DNA of 64,000 nt from Eonycteris spelaea (GCA_003508835.1 PUFA01000062.1:4495001-4559000), one strand, 5' to 3'; positions 36,823 to 49,734 are shown, counted from the first letter of the stretch. Translations and numbers: made by a program. Notes: generated by a model not told the origin, from the letters alone.

Positions 36823-37609
36823 TCAGAATTGCGCATCCGCTCTCTCCTTCTGTCCATGATGTCCCGAAACGTTGTATCCCTAATAAAGGACTGCAGGCAG
36901 AATGAGAAGCTCTGGATCAGGGAAGATTGGATCTCACTGATCTAAAAGAGACGATCCCATTTTACACTGTAACCTTTACATTTTGTTTCTGCTTTTCATT
37001 GCTCTTCACCTGTATAACAGTTGAAGGGAGTAACCACTGGTATTTTGCCGTATTTATATATGCATTATAGAATATGCATTTATACAGAAAACATCTTACA
37101 CATACATATGAAAATCACATTGCAGCCTAAGGATTAAACACGTGTGGCACACCCCTCTGTGAACGTGTGACAGCTCCCTCCTGACACAACCCCCTGTGAT
37201 CTCACCACTGGATTCCAATCTTTGGTGTTTTCAGACTCCCGGGGTGAAGACCCTGTGCTACACTCTGGAGGGTTTTATACACAGCTTCCTTTTCTATCCA
37301 CTACACTAATTCCTTTCATACCAGAGAGAAAAACTGCCCATCTGGGTATATCTCTATGTTATATTTATGAAGACACCAGTGAGTGTTTCTTAAGGCAGCC
37401 AATATCTGTCGGCGAAGAGAAGGTAGGGTTTGCTATTCCTGAATCCTCCACCGCTCAGTTATATGTGAGTTATTATAAAACACCAGAGCACTTCTGCAAA
37501 TGAGTACTTTGTCTCGGAATTAGAAGTAGTTCTAATTTTGACTTAGTTTTAGAAAAAATCAAATCAATACAACATAAACAAACCTAATGAGTTTCCAGAT
37601 TGACTTCGG

Positions 37610-38170
37610 CCGCTGTGCCAAATCGTTTGTTCATTTACATGTAACCCGAATTCCCTTTGGACACCCCGCCTCCCGCCCTGCCTCCCCGCCCCCCCCCCCC
37701 CCGAGCCTACCCAGGCAAACTGTGGCTGGTGTGCAGCTCTCAGTGATGCACGAGCTGTGATTTGCTGCCAAGTCCTTTTAATCTAAATCTGGAAATTGCC
37801 AAGGAAGTCTTGCAGCCTCTATCTGGCATTCCTGTATGCCGTCACCCCCATCCCCACCTCTTCCCACCCTTCTTCCCCTACTCCCATCCCCATAAGCCCA
37901 GCGGTGACTGCCTCTCTTCACTGGGCCCTGAAATCTCTCAGCACACCAGGTTTAGCAGTTCCCAGCGGGCGTCCGCCGCCCCTTGAAAAGGCAGGGCGCC
38001 CTCCACTGAGAAGTGGGGCAAGCAGGCTCTTTCCCGTTGGTTAGATGTTCTGTGTGAGAAAGCTGACCGCCCCCCAACCCCGCACGGCTTCTCTTTTCAG
38101 GAGCCATACGTGCATCCAGGGGGCCAGGGGACAGATTGGGGACAGCCATGGCACTGCATGAGAATGTCCC
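37610..38170. other. GC-rich block downstream of ELOVL6
   Basis: A local rise in G+C with poly(C) at about 37689-37702 and several CpGs ('gggcgtccgccgcc', 'gaccgccccccaaccccgcacgg') in otherwise AT-rich DNA. No recognisable exon or promoter motif is seen. It could be a small CpG-rich regulatory element or a conserved noncoding element. Confidence 0.4.
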
Positions 38171-39429
38171 TTCCTTCCTTAGCTCTGGGCAAAACTTGCC
38201 CATGGGTAGAACTCAATGGACCTAGTTGCTTTCAATTCAGGCAAAGGTAAAGTTCTCTCTGATATTTTTGTTGCGGGTTGTTTTTTCTTTGTTTTTGGTA
38301 TTCATACGTGATAAGCCAAGACCCTTGAGAGAAAGAAAAAAATCTTTCACCTGAGTGTGTAGTATGGGCCCAGATAGTATTCTAACTTATCTTAAGAAGT
38401 CTTTTTTCACCACAGGTCCACTTCTAGCTTGAATATTGTAATAAAAAGAATTCTTAAGGATATAGAAGTGAATTTCTGTTCCTTCTAGCTTAAATATCAG
38501 TTTTTCAGCATAAGGCCGTTTGAAGTTGCCAGGGCCATTAATACAACACAAACATTTGAATTTAAAATAGAGTGGGCTTTCTTTATCATGGTTTTGATGG
38601 CCAAGTCTGTCAAGAACATGAGGCTTTCAAGTAAAAGAAGCTGGACTCTAGAAACATAGACAACTCCCAAACAATTATATTTGAAATACCCTACAACTCT
38701 GTAGTTTACATATAAAATTCTAACCTAGTTAAATATGCATCTGTCATTTAAAAGTACTGAATTAAATATCAGTCTCTGGAAGCATCATTAAACACAGACC
38801 TGCTCTCTACCTTTAAACTCACAGATAAAGCTTTATTTTGAGTGTCTGTAATGAGATCATATGACAAAAAGAAATGGTACAGGTTGTGCCCATGCTGAGG
38901 AAGCATATGTGCTTGTCTGTCCATTCAAATTACAGTGATTACATTTTGAGGTTTTAAGTTATGGATTTTACTTTATGGGAATTATAGAAACCTTATTTAA
39001 TTTAGATATAATGCCCCTACAAAGGGCTCTTCTTGTCTAGAATTTTGGTGCACTTCACACTTCTGTATTACTCTGAAATTATGTTACAGTAACTGCATTT
39101 TACTTATAATGGCATGTTTATTTCAAAACTGCAGTTCTAGTCATGGATTTATCTAGTGTCCAGCTCTGAGACTAGAATAAAGCCAATTATCCCCAACAAA
39201 GACAATGTTAGAGCCTGTTTACCTCTCCTTTTTTCTTTTATTAAACAGAGGTTGTTTATCAAGAAAAATCTTTATCACACTGAAAAGTTATTTTAGTTAT
39301 TATCAAAATGTCCCACACTTACATTTATATGTGTATTTCCAAAAAAAAAATCAATTTGAAGTTTTTTCTATATTTTGAACAGCTCCTCAGAGCATAATTT
39401 ATAAGTAATTTTATTGCACCTAACCACAA

Positions 39430-40950
39430 TTCAACTTTTAATATTGAGAACTTTTAAACATACATAAAAGTAGAGAGAATAGTGTAATAAACCCCCATAT
39501 TCCCAGCACCTAGATTTTTAACATCTACTAACATTTTGCCATATTTATATTTGTTTTCAAGCAAATCCCAGCCATTATGGCATTTTATTCTTAAATATTT
39601 CAAGCAGCATTGCTAAAAAAAAAAAAAATGCATTTTCTTACATAACCACAATATTGATACTTTGACACTTAGCAAAATTAACAATAATTTCTTACTACTG
39701 TCTAATATCCTGACCATTTTTAAAATTTCCCTGGTTATCTCAAAAATAGCTTTTTACAGAGAGCTCTTCCTGCTTTTTTTCCATGATGAGTAATTTACTG
39801 AAGAAACAGAGGTGATAGTCCTATGATATATCCCACATTCTGGATTTTTCTGATTGTCTTACTCCCATCCCTAGAATTGCCTACTAATGAGGAGTCCGAT
39901 TTTAAAGTCTGACCCGATTCAAGCTTAAGGTTTTTGGCAAGAACATTTTAGGCAGTATTGTGTGTTTCACCTTGCTTCTCAAAGGAGGCACACAATGCCT
40001 GGGTGTCCCAGGTGGCTCAGATGGCAATGTGCTTCCCCACCCCCATTATAATGTAGGCTACTGCTCTGAGATCTTTCAAAGATCCAGATCTCTATAAACT
40101 TTTCACCTAATCCTTTTGCCATCCATTTTGATAATAACGGCTTGAATCATTTATTTCATTGAGGTATGAAAAATTGAGATTTTATAATTCTATTATTTTT
40201 TCCACATTTATTAACAATTCAGGCATCCAAAATACAATTCATGTAGGAAACGACATGGATAAGGTAGGATAAATCCTTAATTCTTTAAACGGCAATTTTC
40301 ATGGTATCAGTTTGGTGCACCACACTTCTAATGGTGACAAATGAATTTTGAGAGATTTTTTCTTTCCCTTTCTTCCCTTTATCATTATCGTTATGAACTC
40401 ATGGATTTTTATATACTTAATAGGTTTCAACCAATTGTAGTTATTATTTTCTTTTGACTGTTCAAGTCGTTCCATATTTGGGCAGTGGAAGCCCTTCACA
40501 AGGGCTGCTAGGTCCTCTTGGCATGTCCTCAGAAATCTCTGATAGCTTCCTCCCTTTCCTTTTTCTTTTGGCACAATAGGATGCACACCTTGTGCTTTTT
40601 TTTTTTTTTTTTAATGCCTACAGCACCCAGTATTCCCAGGTTAGCTCCCATCCAAGTACTAACCAGGCCCAACCCTGCTTAGCTTCTGAGATCAGAAGGG
40701 ACCGGGCACGTTCAGGGTGGCATGGCCATAGACCCTTATGTTTTTCTTACTGTAGATCAAGAATCAACTATCTAAGGAGTCAGAGTTTCTTTTAGTGGGG
40801 GAAATTATCAAATTTTTTTTTACTCTAAAAAACATATAGTTCAAAATTAATCTGAATTTAACTACATTGTCAGGTTAAAAATCAACTTATTTCAAAAACC
40901 AAAAACCCACTTTGGGGCTGCTCACAAAAGACATTCAATTATAATCACCA
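39430..40950. repeat. Old LINE fragment (L1M-type), split by a 5S retroposon
   Basis: Long collinear match to a familiar old LINE unit: 'acataaaagtagagagaat' at about 39463, 'aagcaaatcccagccattat', 'caaatttccctggttatct'-like, 'cccacattctggatttttct', 'ggaggcacacaatgcctggg', 'ttgaatcatttatttcattg', 'catatttgggcagtggaagc' and 'ggcacaataggatgcacac'. It resumes after the 5S insertion with 'tcaactatctaaggagtc' and 'cttttagtggggg'. Exact subfamily and strand are not resolved by eye. Confidence 0.55.
40587..40740 (-). mobile_element. 5S-rRNA-derived retroposon (short form, MEG-RS-like SINE)
   Basis: A full-length 5S rRNA-like sequence lies on the minus strand (40733 down to 40616), followed directly by a poly(A) tail seen as 17 T at 40596-40612. 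It is closer to canonical 5S than the copy at 17.9 kb (for example 'tactaaccaggcccaaccctgcttagcttctgagatc' in two stretches). Imperfect 8-base flanks ACCTTGTG at 40587-40594 and CCCTTATG at 40733-40740 may be a decayed target-site duplication. The element interrupts an older LINE. Its structure matches a simple 5S plus A-tail retroposon, as known for fruit bats. Confidence 0.78.
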
Positions 40951-41599
40951 GGCACACACACACGAGTAAGATTATCAAAGCACTTTGGGTATTTTCTCAC
41001 TGGTTCCGCAATATTCCCATTAAATTGGTACAAGACAGATTTATCCCCATTTAACAAGGCAAGCTGAATAGAAAAGCAGAAGTTTAATTGCACAGACTAT
41101 TAGATGCATGTAAACCTTAAGGTATTAGCTTTGTTCTCTCACTATTAACAAAAAGCTAGTCAAAGCTTCAAACGAATTGTACAAAACAGCCCAAAAATTA
41201 TTATGCAATTGATACTAACTGGCAGTTATTTAATTAAATTTCAGTTAAGTAATTTAAAAGAAGTATTTTGATCATTGCTTAAAATTTTTATTCCACATAA
41301 AATAGGTAAGGATTGACCAGGGATGTAATACCCTGGCTAGAACAAACATTCATTCATTTATTCAGTCAATAAGTATTTATGTGTCTAGAAATATGAGACA
41401 CTAACATTTAGTACTTATAGTTATGATGTTTTAAATTAACTTCTAGAGATAGGACACTCTTTCTGTGACTTTAAATCAATCACGATTGAACTATTCTACA
41501 ACTGTCAAAGGTAGGATTACAGTATCATGATATATTCAAAAGTCTTAAACATATGAAGAAGAAATTGGCCTCATTTCCCAAGATATCAAGTCCCCCGAG

Positions 41600-41956
41600 G
41601 TTCTCAGTGCTTGGCAATTAATAGTCTCTTGTTTTTCACTGTGGTTTGGGTTAGATTTTCAAGCCATAAATCTGTTTTATTCTCATTTTGGTTGCCAACT
41701 TGTCATTATCACCATCCCAGTCAGCCCCAGCCACCTCATTGTCAGGCATCTTTTGTACCAAGGAGTAAACCTGAGCCAAACGTATTCTTCCCCAGAGGAC
41801 TCTCCATGTGGAATGGCCCAGGAGACTTCCAGCAGGGGAATTTTTTCCATTGGATTTTGCCTCTTTGTCAACAAACACCTTGTCACTAGAGCTGTTACTT
41901 TCACTGTTACTTTTCAAGTGTTGCCTGACAGCTTTCTTCTTTAATTTACAAGGCAC
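41600..41956 (-). pseudogene. Possible processed-gene fragment, unassigned
   Basis: A 101-codon minus-strand frame begins MPCKLKKKAVRQHLKSNSES and continues with a Ser/Lys/Asp-rich charged stretch (NSSSDKVFVDKEAKSNGKNS), then SLLGHSTWRVLW and an acidic WDGDND segment before a stop at 41651. The early composition resembles a nuclear or chromatin protein linker, but I cannot name a parent. The later part reads better in a neighbouring frame (HGESSGEEYVWLRF), suggesting an internal indel. A MIR starts just beyond its 5' side. It could also be chance. Confidence 0.3.
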
Positions 41957-41957
41957 G

Positions 41958-42110
41958 ATTGTGGAAAGAGCCCTGTTCTAGGAAGCGAACATTCTAGCTC
42001 CCTCTAAGCTCCTTTCTGAACTACTGCATGAGATCTTGCACAAGTCACGGACCTTCGGTGACCCTCAGTTTGCTCATCTCCAGACGATCTCTGAGGATCA
42101 GAATGATGCT
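41958..42110 (+). repeat. MIR SINE fragment
   Basis: Sense MIR: 'tgtggaaagagccctgttc', 'gagatcttgcacaagtcacgg' and 'cctcagtttgctcatctcc'. Confidence 0.55.
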
Positions 42111-42489
42111 AACTTTTTTCTCAAGTAAAGTTACATATGTCTCTCCAAAATCCGTCTATAAATCCACTGGCAAAGGGAAACATGTTCAAGGTCAGATCCA
42201 GGCTACGTTCCTCATTTGCATCACTGTGCTTTTCAGCTGGTACAAACTCAATCAATAAAATTAAGTGGAGGATTTAGGAAAACTGACTGAAAAAACAGTA
42301 ATTGAGGACTTAGAAACCACCATCAACAATATGACTTTTTCAAAATAGGCTGCCAGATAAAACTGACCGAATGCATAAAAAAATAATCCAGTTCCTTAAC
42401 TTTTTTGCAAGGACACTTGTTTCAAAGTAACTTGAATGATGTGAGCCTACAGATTCCTCGACCTGGTTATGGTTATAACTTTGGAAACT

Positions 42490-42720
42490 CTATAGCAAAA
42501 TAGTAAAGAGCATGTGCTGTAGAGTCAAACTATCCAGGTTTAAACCTTACTCTATCGCTAACTAGCTAAGTATGGGCAAGTTACTTAACCCTTCTTTGCC
42601 TCAATCTTCTTATCTATGAAATGTATGTCTCCCTTATAAATAAATACATTACAGTTCTTAGATAGTTCTTGGTGCATCCTTAGTCCTCAATAAATGTTAA
42701 CTAGTATGCATCAAACCAAG
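42490..42720 (+). repeat. MIR SINE
   Basis: Sense MIR with most landmarks: 'gagcatgtgctgtagagtca', 'tactctatcgctaactagct', 'gggcaagttacttaaccctt', 'ctcaatcttcttatctatga' and the tail 'ctcaataaatgttaactag'. Confidence 0.65.
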
Positions 42721-43841
42721 CCCCCATTCCTGACCAAAAAAGAAAATTTTTATTTCTTTCAACATATCACCATCACCCTTCATCACCCACCTCCAAAAGC
42801 TCACAAGTCACTACATTTTTTATAGATCACAAAACACCTATGGGGACAGTTAAATGTTCAAAGCAGTTCGATAGGGGGGAAACCCATGACTTCCAAATAT
42901 TTCTTGAACACTTTCTTCAAGTTAGTACCTATCCAGTTACAAATCAATCAAACCCATGCTGGCCATTATTGCTCTCCTGAGAGCTGCACAAAAGTTCTGT
43001 CTCCGGGCAAGGGAAGCAATCCACGTCTTCAGCTTTTTTTTTTTTTTTCCTGAAAGGTCATATCTATTTGTGGCCTTAGAAATGTATATGAACTGTAATG
43101 TGTCCGTCTTTCCCTTTCAAACAAGACACTTCAGCCCACAACTCCAACACTACCTTAGCAGCTTTCACTTCCACTATTCATAACCAGTGACTTGAGCAAA
43201 GATCAAGTACTTCCTGTCCCCCTGATTGCTGGGATAGTTATAATATTTTCATAAGGAAAATTTATAAATGGGTTTCACTGAATGCAGAATTTCTCCAAAT
43301 TCCTTCACGTTTGCCGAATGTGGGAAGAGAATTAGAATCACCTTCAGAAAAGTGCTTTTCTTTTCTTTTCTGCTGTGAGGACTAACCAGACTAGCTTGAA
43401 ACTATAAGAACATGCCTGAGGCTTATTTGCTTGTAAATTATAAATAGGTTCACATTTATAGTTCAATAAATCACTCTGGAAGTTTCCCAGCAGCTTTTAG
43501 GAAACAATTTCTCAGGTGCTTACATAAAATGACTGAGGCAAAATGGATTTTTCTACACAAAATATTAACTCTGGTTCACATATTAATGTGTGTATTTTTG
43601 TGACTGAATAATGTGATACTGTATCCTTCTTAGCTGGTTGTAAGCAGGAGACAGTGGATTAATTCATCAACTTGGAAAACTTTGCCTGGATTATGGCTAA
43701 CCAAAAAAAAGGTGGGGGCAGGGGGGAGGTGTTCTCACCTCAAAAGCCGACAGACAGACATTCTTAAGAAGGTAGTGTGTGTGGGAATGTGTTTGGGGGC
43801 CTTGCGGGGAATGAGAGGAGAAAATTATTACAATAAACCTT

Positions 43842-44150
43842 TTTATTAGCACTCCATTTGATAAATTCACATGCGTTTCCCTTCAAATTAAAAGGCTTTT
43901 CCACTTAGACACAGTTTAACATAATCTTTGTAGAAGGAAAAAAAATAGCATCAGCTTCACAACCACCATTAAAAAGAAGCTTTCTCATTGTAAAACTACC
44001 AACTGCTCTTCAGTGACACGATCCGTCACGACAGTGACATCGATGGCATCGATGGCTGGAGGGAGAGTTGTTGGTGGCCCACTCTCTTTAGTACTTGGAG
44101 CGCAGCAGCTGTTGTGTGTTGGCTGTGTTGAAAAATGGTTAAAGAAGACA
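43842..44150 (-). other. Unassigned reading-frame end followed by an AATAAA
   Basis: On the minus strand a frame open from at least about 44150 runs QPTHNSCCAPSTKESGPP, then TTLPPAIDAIDVTVVTDR and VTEEQLVVLQ, with a TGA stop at about 43990. AATAAA follows about 140 bases later (43847-43842). CpGs are unusually dense at 44020-44055. It could be the last exon of an unrecognised transcript, a young retrocopy or chance. No partner exon was found nearby. Confidence 0.25.
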
Positions 44151-45850
44151 ATTTAGGAGATACAAACAAACTTTATTTAATGCTTCATGAAGTGGACAGT
44201 CCCTATTTGGAGGACTGCAAAATGGGGCAGAAGGCAGGAAGCTTTCATAGGATAAAGAATAGAGAACAAGAAAGAGAAAACTAGAAAATGAAAATATCAG
44301 CTGGGCTGGGGCCACATAGTTAACCGTGTTCACAATGAGAAGAAACAAGGAAATAAGTGTAGAGCCCATGGTCGTTTAGTATTTGGGAATTGGCTGGCTG
44401 GATAGACTGGGTTTCTGGTCAAGGGGAGTATTTAAAGAAACACGAAAGCTGCCTGAATTTTGGTTTGCTGACTAGGCTCTTGGACGGGAGTGGCTCCATT
44501 TTGGGCCTAGAATTTTATCTTGCAACTCAGTGAAGAATTGCCCAATCCTTATGTGTGCGTGTTGAGAGGTGTGGAGGGGGATGAGGGGAGAAGACAATGC
44601 AGACTATGATCAATTACTGACTAAAGTTAATACAACACAAGACCGGCTCTACCTTACCTCAGGTAGGACCAATTCTGCAGTGCACTTCCTGGACCCAGAT
44701 CTTTCACAAGAGAAAGTTAGGCTCCAGCTTACACCACACTCTTTGTTTAGTTTTTCCTGCCTGCCTTATCTCTGCTTCCCTCACTCTTCTCCTCTAGAGA
44801 GCACTCTCCCAATAAAGAACTTGAACAAGAAACTCCAATCCACATCAGGCTCCTTCTAGCAAATCTGGCCTTAGAAAGTTGGTATTGCATATGGTCCCAG
44901 GAAGCAACGCTGAAGGTGAAACTCTGCCTCATTAGCCTCGTGGTTGGAAAGGAAGGCACATCACTAGTGGGAGGTGGAGTGCTGCTACTGCCTGACACGG
45001 TAATTGCTGAGAAAGACTTTCACATGTGGAAACAAGTGGAAAAGAGGTGCATTAGCTGGTGCGATGAGGTAGGCATTGAGGTCTGTTGGAAATAGTAAGT
45101 GTAAGGACTGGGGGATTTAATACAAAGAGAAAATGACTGGCAGACCTATTAATCAACAATTTAAAGCAAAGTATAAAAGTAAAAAGGAAGGAAACTCTGA
45201 TAATTTTTATAGTAACCCTCATCTCCTTCAGCAGGAAGACTTCATTATAAGAATGGCAGAAGATGAGAGAAGGTTAGCAAGGTCAAAGTCAAGGCCTCGA
45301 TGGGGAAGAAGTGGGATGCTAAGAATTGAGAGGGGGCTGTCTGGGTAGATGCACGTGAGAACCCTGACACCCCTGCCCTCTAGTGTCTCTTGCACTCCTG
45401 AGTCTCCGCGGTAGAGGCCAACTCCCCATTGTTGCAAGATAGAGCCCCCTTCCTTAGCTCACACCCTTACTGGCAAAGGGTTCACTTTACTCAAGAGCCT
45501 CACTAGACAATGCTTGCCCTTCTCATGATCTGTCCCCCACATTCCCTCCTGGCCATCGCACCCATGATTAGGCTCAAATCTCAGCATAACCCAACTGGCG
45601 AGCTGCTGGGCGTGCTAAAGATAGAGGGGGGTTATCTTCCCAAGCAGCCACAGGACCAGGCCAACGAGGATCAGCAGGAGCCGAGGCAGATGCCCAGAAG
45701 AGAGATGGGGTGCAGAACACGACTTATTTACACGGTAGAAACGATTCCTTCTGGGTTTCCGTTGCTATTTTCTGTTCATCTGGGGGATTTATCACTTTAT
45801 TCCTGGGATTGTAAACTGGTCAGCATGTTTTCCCTTACGTATATGTTTTA
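44130..45850. other. Unassigned moderately GC-rich stretch, possibly old LTR/ERV remnant
   Basis: No gene is recognised. It contains a TTTATT (minus AATAAA) near 44173 and a short minus-strand Leu/Val-rich segment at about 45630-45690 that would read as a membrane helix. Neither is enough to name an element. Confidence 0.2.
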
Positions 45851-46369
45851 ACTTGAAGACTTTTATACAACCCCAAGACTCCCCGCCCCTACCCCGTTAT
45901 ATGTAGTGGCTTTATGTGATCGCCTTACTTTCCGGGCCCCTGAAGATACTTGTTAGTTGTCCTGCTCTTCCCTTTTCCTCTTTGCTTTCAAGCAGCCAAT
46001 TAAAATTCTTTCCATAGCTTCTTGAACCCTCTGAAACAACTTCTTGGCTTTTAATTCCAATTTGTGTACCCACTTAGACTTTTCTGTTTATCTTTTTGTA
46101 TTCAAATTGTATCACAGCTTAACTTAAATGAACCTTATATTTATTTATTTTTACCAAAACTTCTAATCCTTCAGGGTGCCTTCCACAACTTTTATGTTAT
46201 CTACTATTTGTGTGTGAACTTAGTTTTATTTGTCGCATATGTATTTACAAAATGGTATCTATAACAATAAACATGGAATTTTTCATAATCTATTTTAGTG
46301 GGAAAAGGTAATTTCCCACTAAAATGTTTATGTATTATTAGTTAATGATTGATCGATAGGTCATATGAT

Positions 46370-46590
46370 ATTTTATTTACCAGCTGCCTTGCATTATTTC
46401 TTAATTCTTACAACAAGCCTATAAAGTAGTTAATATTATGATCTCCACTTATGGGCAAAACAAGAGAAAGAGGTTAAACAACACATTCAATGTCATTCAT
46501 CTAATATTGAAAAAGCTGGACTTGAACTTGATTAATTTGAATCCAGAGTTCATCCTCTTAATTACTACATTGTTCTAGAATTCCAGTTAC
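46370..46590 (-). repeat. MIR SINE fragment
   Basis: Antisense MIR: 'cttacaacaagcctataaag', 'atgatctccacttatgggca' and 'aacacattcaatgtcattca'. Confidence 0.5.
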
Positions 46591-47009
46591 TATCTTATAA
46601 ATATTGGCTTATTCTAGAATAAACTCTTAAATCTCACAGTCAGTTATAACCTTTAAAAAATTAATAAAGTTTGGAAAGACAACTATTTCACAAGACAGTT
46701 CGGCAGCTTTTTTTTGCTGTTTTCCAAAACATGCGAATAGTAGAGGAAAAAAAAAAAAACTTCTAAAATGGCATAATGGAACAAAGAAAATCCTACCTCT
46801 TTTAAGCTCTTTGTCCTTGCTGACCTACTGTTAAATTCTTTTGTCTCTTATAAATTCCTCTGCCTCACTTTTATTTATAGTGATTAAAACTATAGAATAA
46901 AATGAAAAGAGTCTCACGTGCATCTAAAATGAGACAAATGCCAATCATCGGTATATTTGCAATTTTCTGTTAAACGTGTCAGTGCTAGGGCACTGCTGAC
47001 CTTTAGATA

Positions 47010-47480
47010 AAGCCCAACTTCCAGTACATGACTGAGAAAGCCTCACCTGATCCAGCTCCGGCCCACATCTCCTTGTTCACCTGCCTTGTTCACCTTCCTC
47101 CAACCATTCTAAAGTTTTTTTTTTTTCCATTCCTCCAAGGAGCCAGCTGCTCTCCATCTCAGGGCCTTCACATCCACTTGCTCTTGTGGTCAGGAGTAGT
47201 CTTTCAACTGCTTTCTCCTGATCTGACTCTTCCTCCTTCTCCTTCTCAACTTAACTGTGAGGTCCTCAGTCTGTCCTGACCCTTGCATTAGATGGCAACA
47301 TCTCACACTATAATTTTGCTCTGTAGTAATCATCATCATCCCACTTTGACATCTGTTTCCCCAGACGGACTGTTTGTTCTGTGAGGGCCCCATTTCATAC
47401 CCAGCCCTTTGTACGGTCTCTACAACGCAAGTCTCAATATTTTTTCTAATGAATGAACATAAAGATAAATGAACAGATGA
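47010..47480 (+). repeat. L2-like LINE 3' fragment
   Basis: Ordered L2 blocks: 'gatccagctccggcccacat', 'ctcagggccttcacatccac', 'cttaactgtgaggtcctcag', 'tctgtgagggccccatttca' and the 'aatgaatgaacataaa' tail. Confidence 0.6.
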
Positions 47481-48419
47481 AGAGAAAATGGGCCACAGCC
47501 AGAAAATTCTTGCTAATCATTATATTAATTTTATTGACTTCTGTTCCTCCCATTCCTTGAACCCACTTATTCCTTAGCACCACTTTTCTTCATTTTCCTG
47601 AGTGGTTAGGGTTCAGTAACTTAGGCCTGGTAGAGTCGCAATGGCTGCATGCCATGGAAGAGCTCTTGCTGCTTCTCCTTCAGCTGTGCCTGAGCACGCA
47701 GTTTTAGCCCTCAGCGATTAACCCTAAGACACCTTTCAAGCACTCTCCATTCATTATTCAATAATACGCACAGTCCTTTGAACCTAAACTTTCTCATTAT
47801 CTGTAATTACTCATTGAGGCACATTAGATATTAACAAGAATAAATGCAATTATCCAGCTTTGCAACGAGAAGCCATAGTTATTGATACTGTGATTTAGGA
47901 AGTCACTAAATATAGATGTGGTAATCTTAGGCTTTGTTCCAGGGCAACCAGATGATTGAAAGGCACCTTTTCCTGATGGCTGAACCAATTGAAATGGGAA
48001 ATATCTCCAGAGCATAGATTTCTCCAAGTTCTCTACCCGCCACACTTCCCCATCCCATTCCTTTCTATCTCACACAGACCATGGGCTCAGATGACCCTGA
48101 GAACTAGTGAGCCATCTTCTGGTTCCCACGGCTGCTGCACAAGAAACTGGTTGGCATCTTTCTCTCCAAACCTGCCCCCTGATCTGTTGAGGGAATTTCC
48201 TAAACCTGGCTCTGCCAGTATCTCCAGGTAATTTTGCAAACCACCTACAGAAGTTTCAGTGGAGAAAGGCATTTACATAACCACAGCAGAGTACTCTTAA
48301 CTCAAGGTAAATTATCTTGCAAAAACGTGCCCTTGATTATAAAAGATATATTCATCGGGATCCTTGCAAATAGCAGAAACCAAACTCAAACAGGCTGAGG
48401 CAAAAAAAATGTACTGTGT

Positions 48420-48960
48420 TAGTCCACAGCTACTGATAAAGTTAGATGAATACAGCTGAAGCCAGTTGCTAAAATGCTGTTGTATTCTCTCTCCCTCTCA
48501 ATCCCTCTCTCTCCCTCTCTCCCTCCCTTCTTCTGTCTTTCTCTCCCTTCTTCCCTCCCTCTCTCTTTGTCTCCAGTTCTGCATTTCTCTCTGTGGAATT
48601 CAGTATCAGGCAGGCTCGTCCCAGGGAGTGGCAAAGTGACTCTCAGCAGCACTATTATTATGTCTTATCAGCTTAATAACTGACAGAGAAAGAGAATTAC
48701 TCTTTCTCAATAGCACCAGCAGAAATCCGTGGTGGAAAATATTATTCTGATTGAGGTCAAGTGTCCATCTCTGGACCAATTAATGTAAACCGAGAGATGA
48801 GAAATGCTGATTGGCCAGGCCTGGGTCACATGGCCAAGAATAGGGTCAGCCTCACCCACATTGAGAACTGGGAAAGGCTGTTTCCCTCAAGAAGAGCAAG
48901 TTGCTGCACCAGAGAAAGGAAGACGAAAACAAGGCTGACAACAAGATCTGCCTGATCCAG
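48420..48960. repeat. Unclassified interspersed repeat with a CT-rich tract
   Basis: A CTCTCCCT-rich tract at 48487-48570, followed by a block ('gctgattggccaggcctggg', 'acattgagaactgggaaagg') that looks like an old mammalian interspersed repeat. I cannot name the family. Confidence 0.4.
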
Positions 48961-49734
48961 GAGACATGGGCCTCTCTGCTCTGGAGGTACTTACTCCCCT
49001 GTCTCATCCCCTCAGCTGGATATGTTGGTCCTGTGGATGAAAAAGGGGCTGCATACCGAACCTGACAAGCTCAGGGGAAGCCTGCATGGCAGGCCTTACA
49101 AACTCAGAGGCCAAAAGTAACCGCATAGGATGATCTGAACATTAAAATTCGTAACTAAAAGAGGGTCATGGCGGGTAGTCACATCCTAGATATGTAGCTT
49201 CCTTGACAAAGGTTAGTCTTTACCTTCAGTGAGCCTCTATTGCCTTTTTGTATCTAAGATAATATACCTTTGGAATGCCAGAGTAATCTCCTTTTCCAGA
49301 CCCCTAGAGCACACCCACTGCATCAGAGCACGAGACCACAGAATCCGTCTTTATCTCGTCCCGAAAACCATCTCTGTGCTGTAAATGTTAATTATTGTCT
49401 ATCCTGTACCCACCAATGTGAAAGAGATATGTGTCTCTCCATTTTACTTTTTTATCCAATCTAAGATTGCCCTGATTTGCTTTCTCCCTCTCCCTGAATC
49501 TACCACCACTGAACTTCATGTAATCCTCCTTATGTCTCCTTTTTTGATTCTAATGTATAAAATAAGTTGCAAAACTGTCATTCTCTGGAGCATCGTCTTA
49601 AGTCATTGAAATTTTGCTTCCCAGAAATTGTCATTAGTTTAGCTCAAGTAAACTCATAAAAATTATAGGTTTGGACATTTCTTATGTCAATAGCCCACAG
49701 AGTCTTTCCCTCAGTGGGCTGACTGTTTCTACAA

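Noticed and set aside
36531..36945. Frames of 95-108 codons on both strands
   Set aside because: They are low-complexity translation of the AC/AT/GT microsatellite.
39985..40030. 'gtgtcccaggtggctcagatggc' looked like the start of a carnivore tRNA SINE
   Set aside because: The flanking sequence is collinear with the surrounding old LINE, there is no box B or A tail, and no other such SINE occurs in the window.
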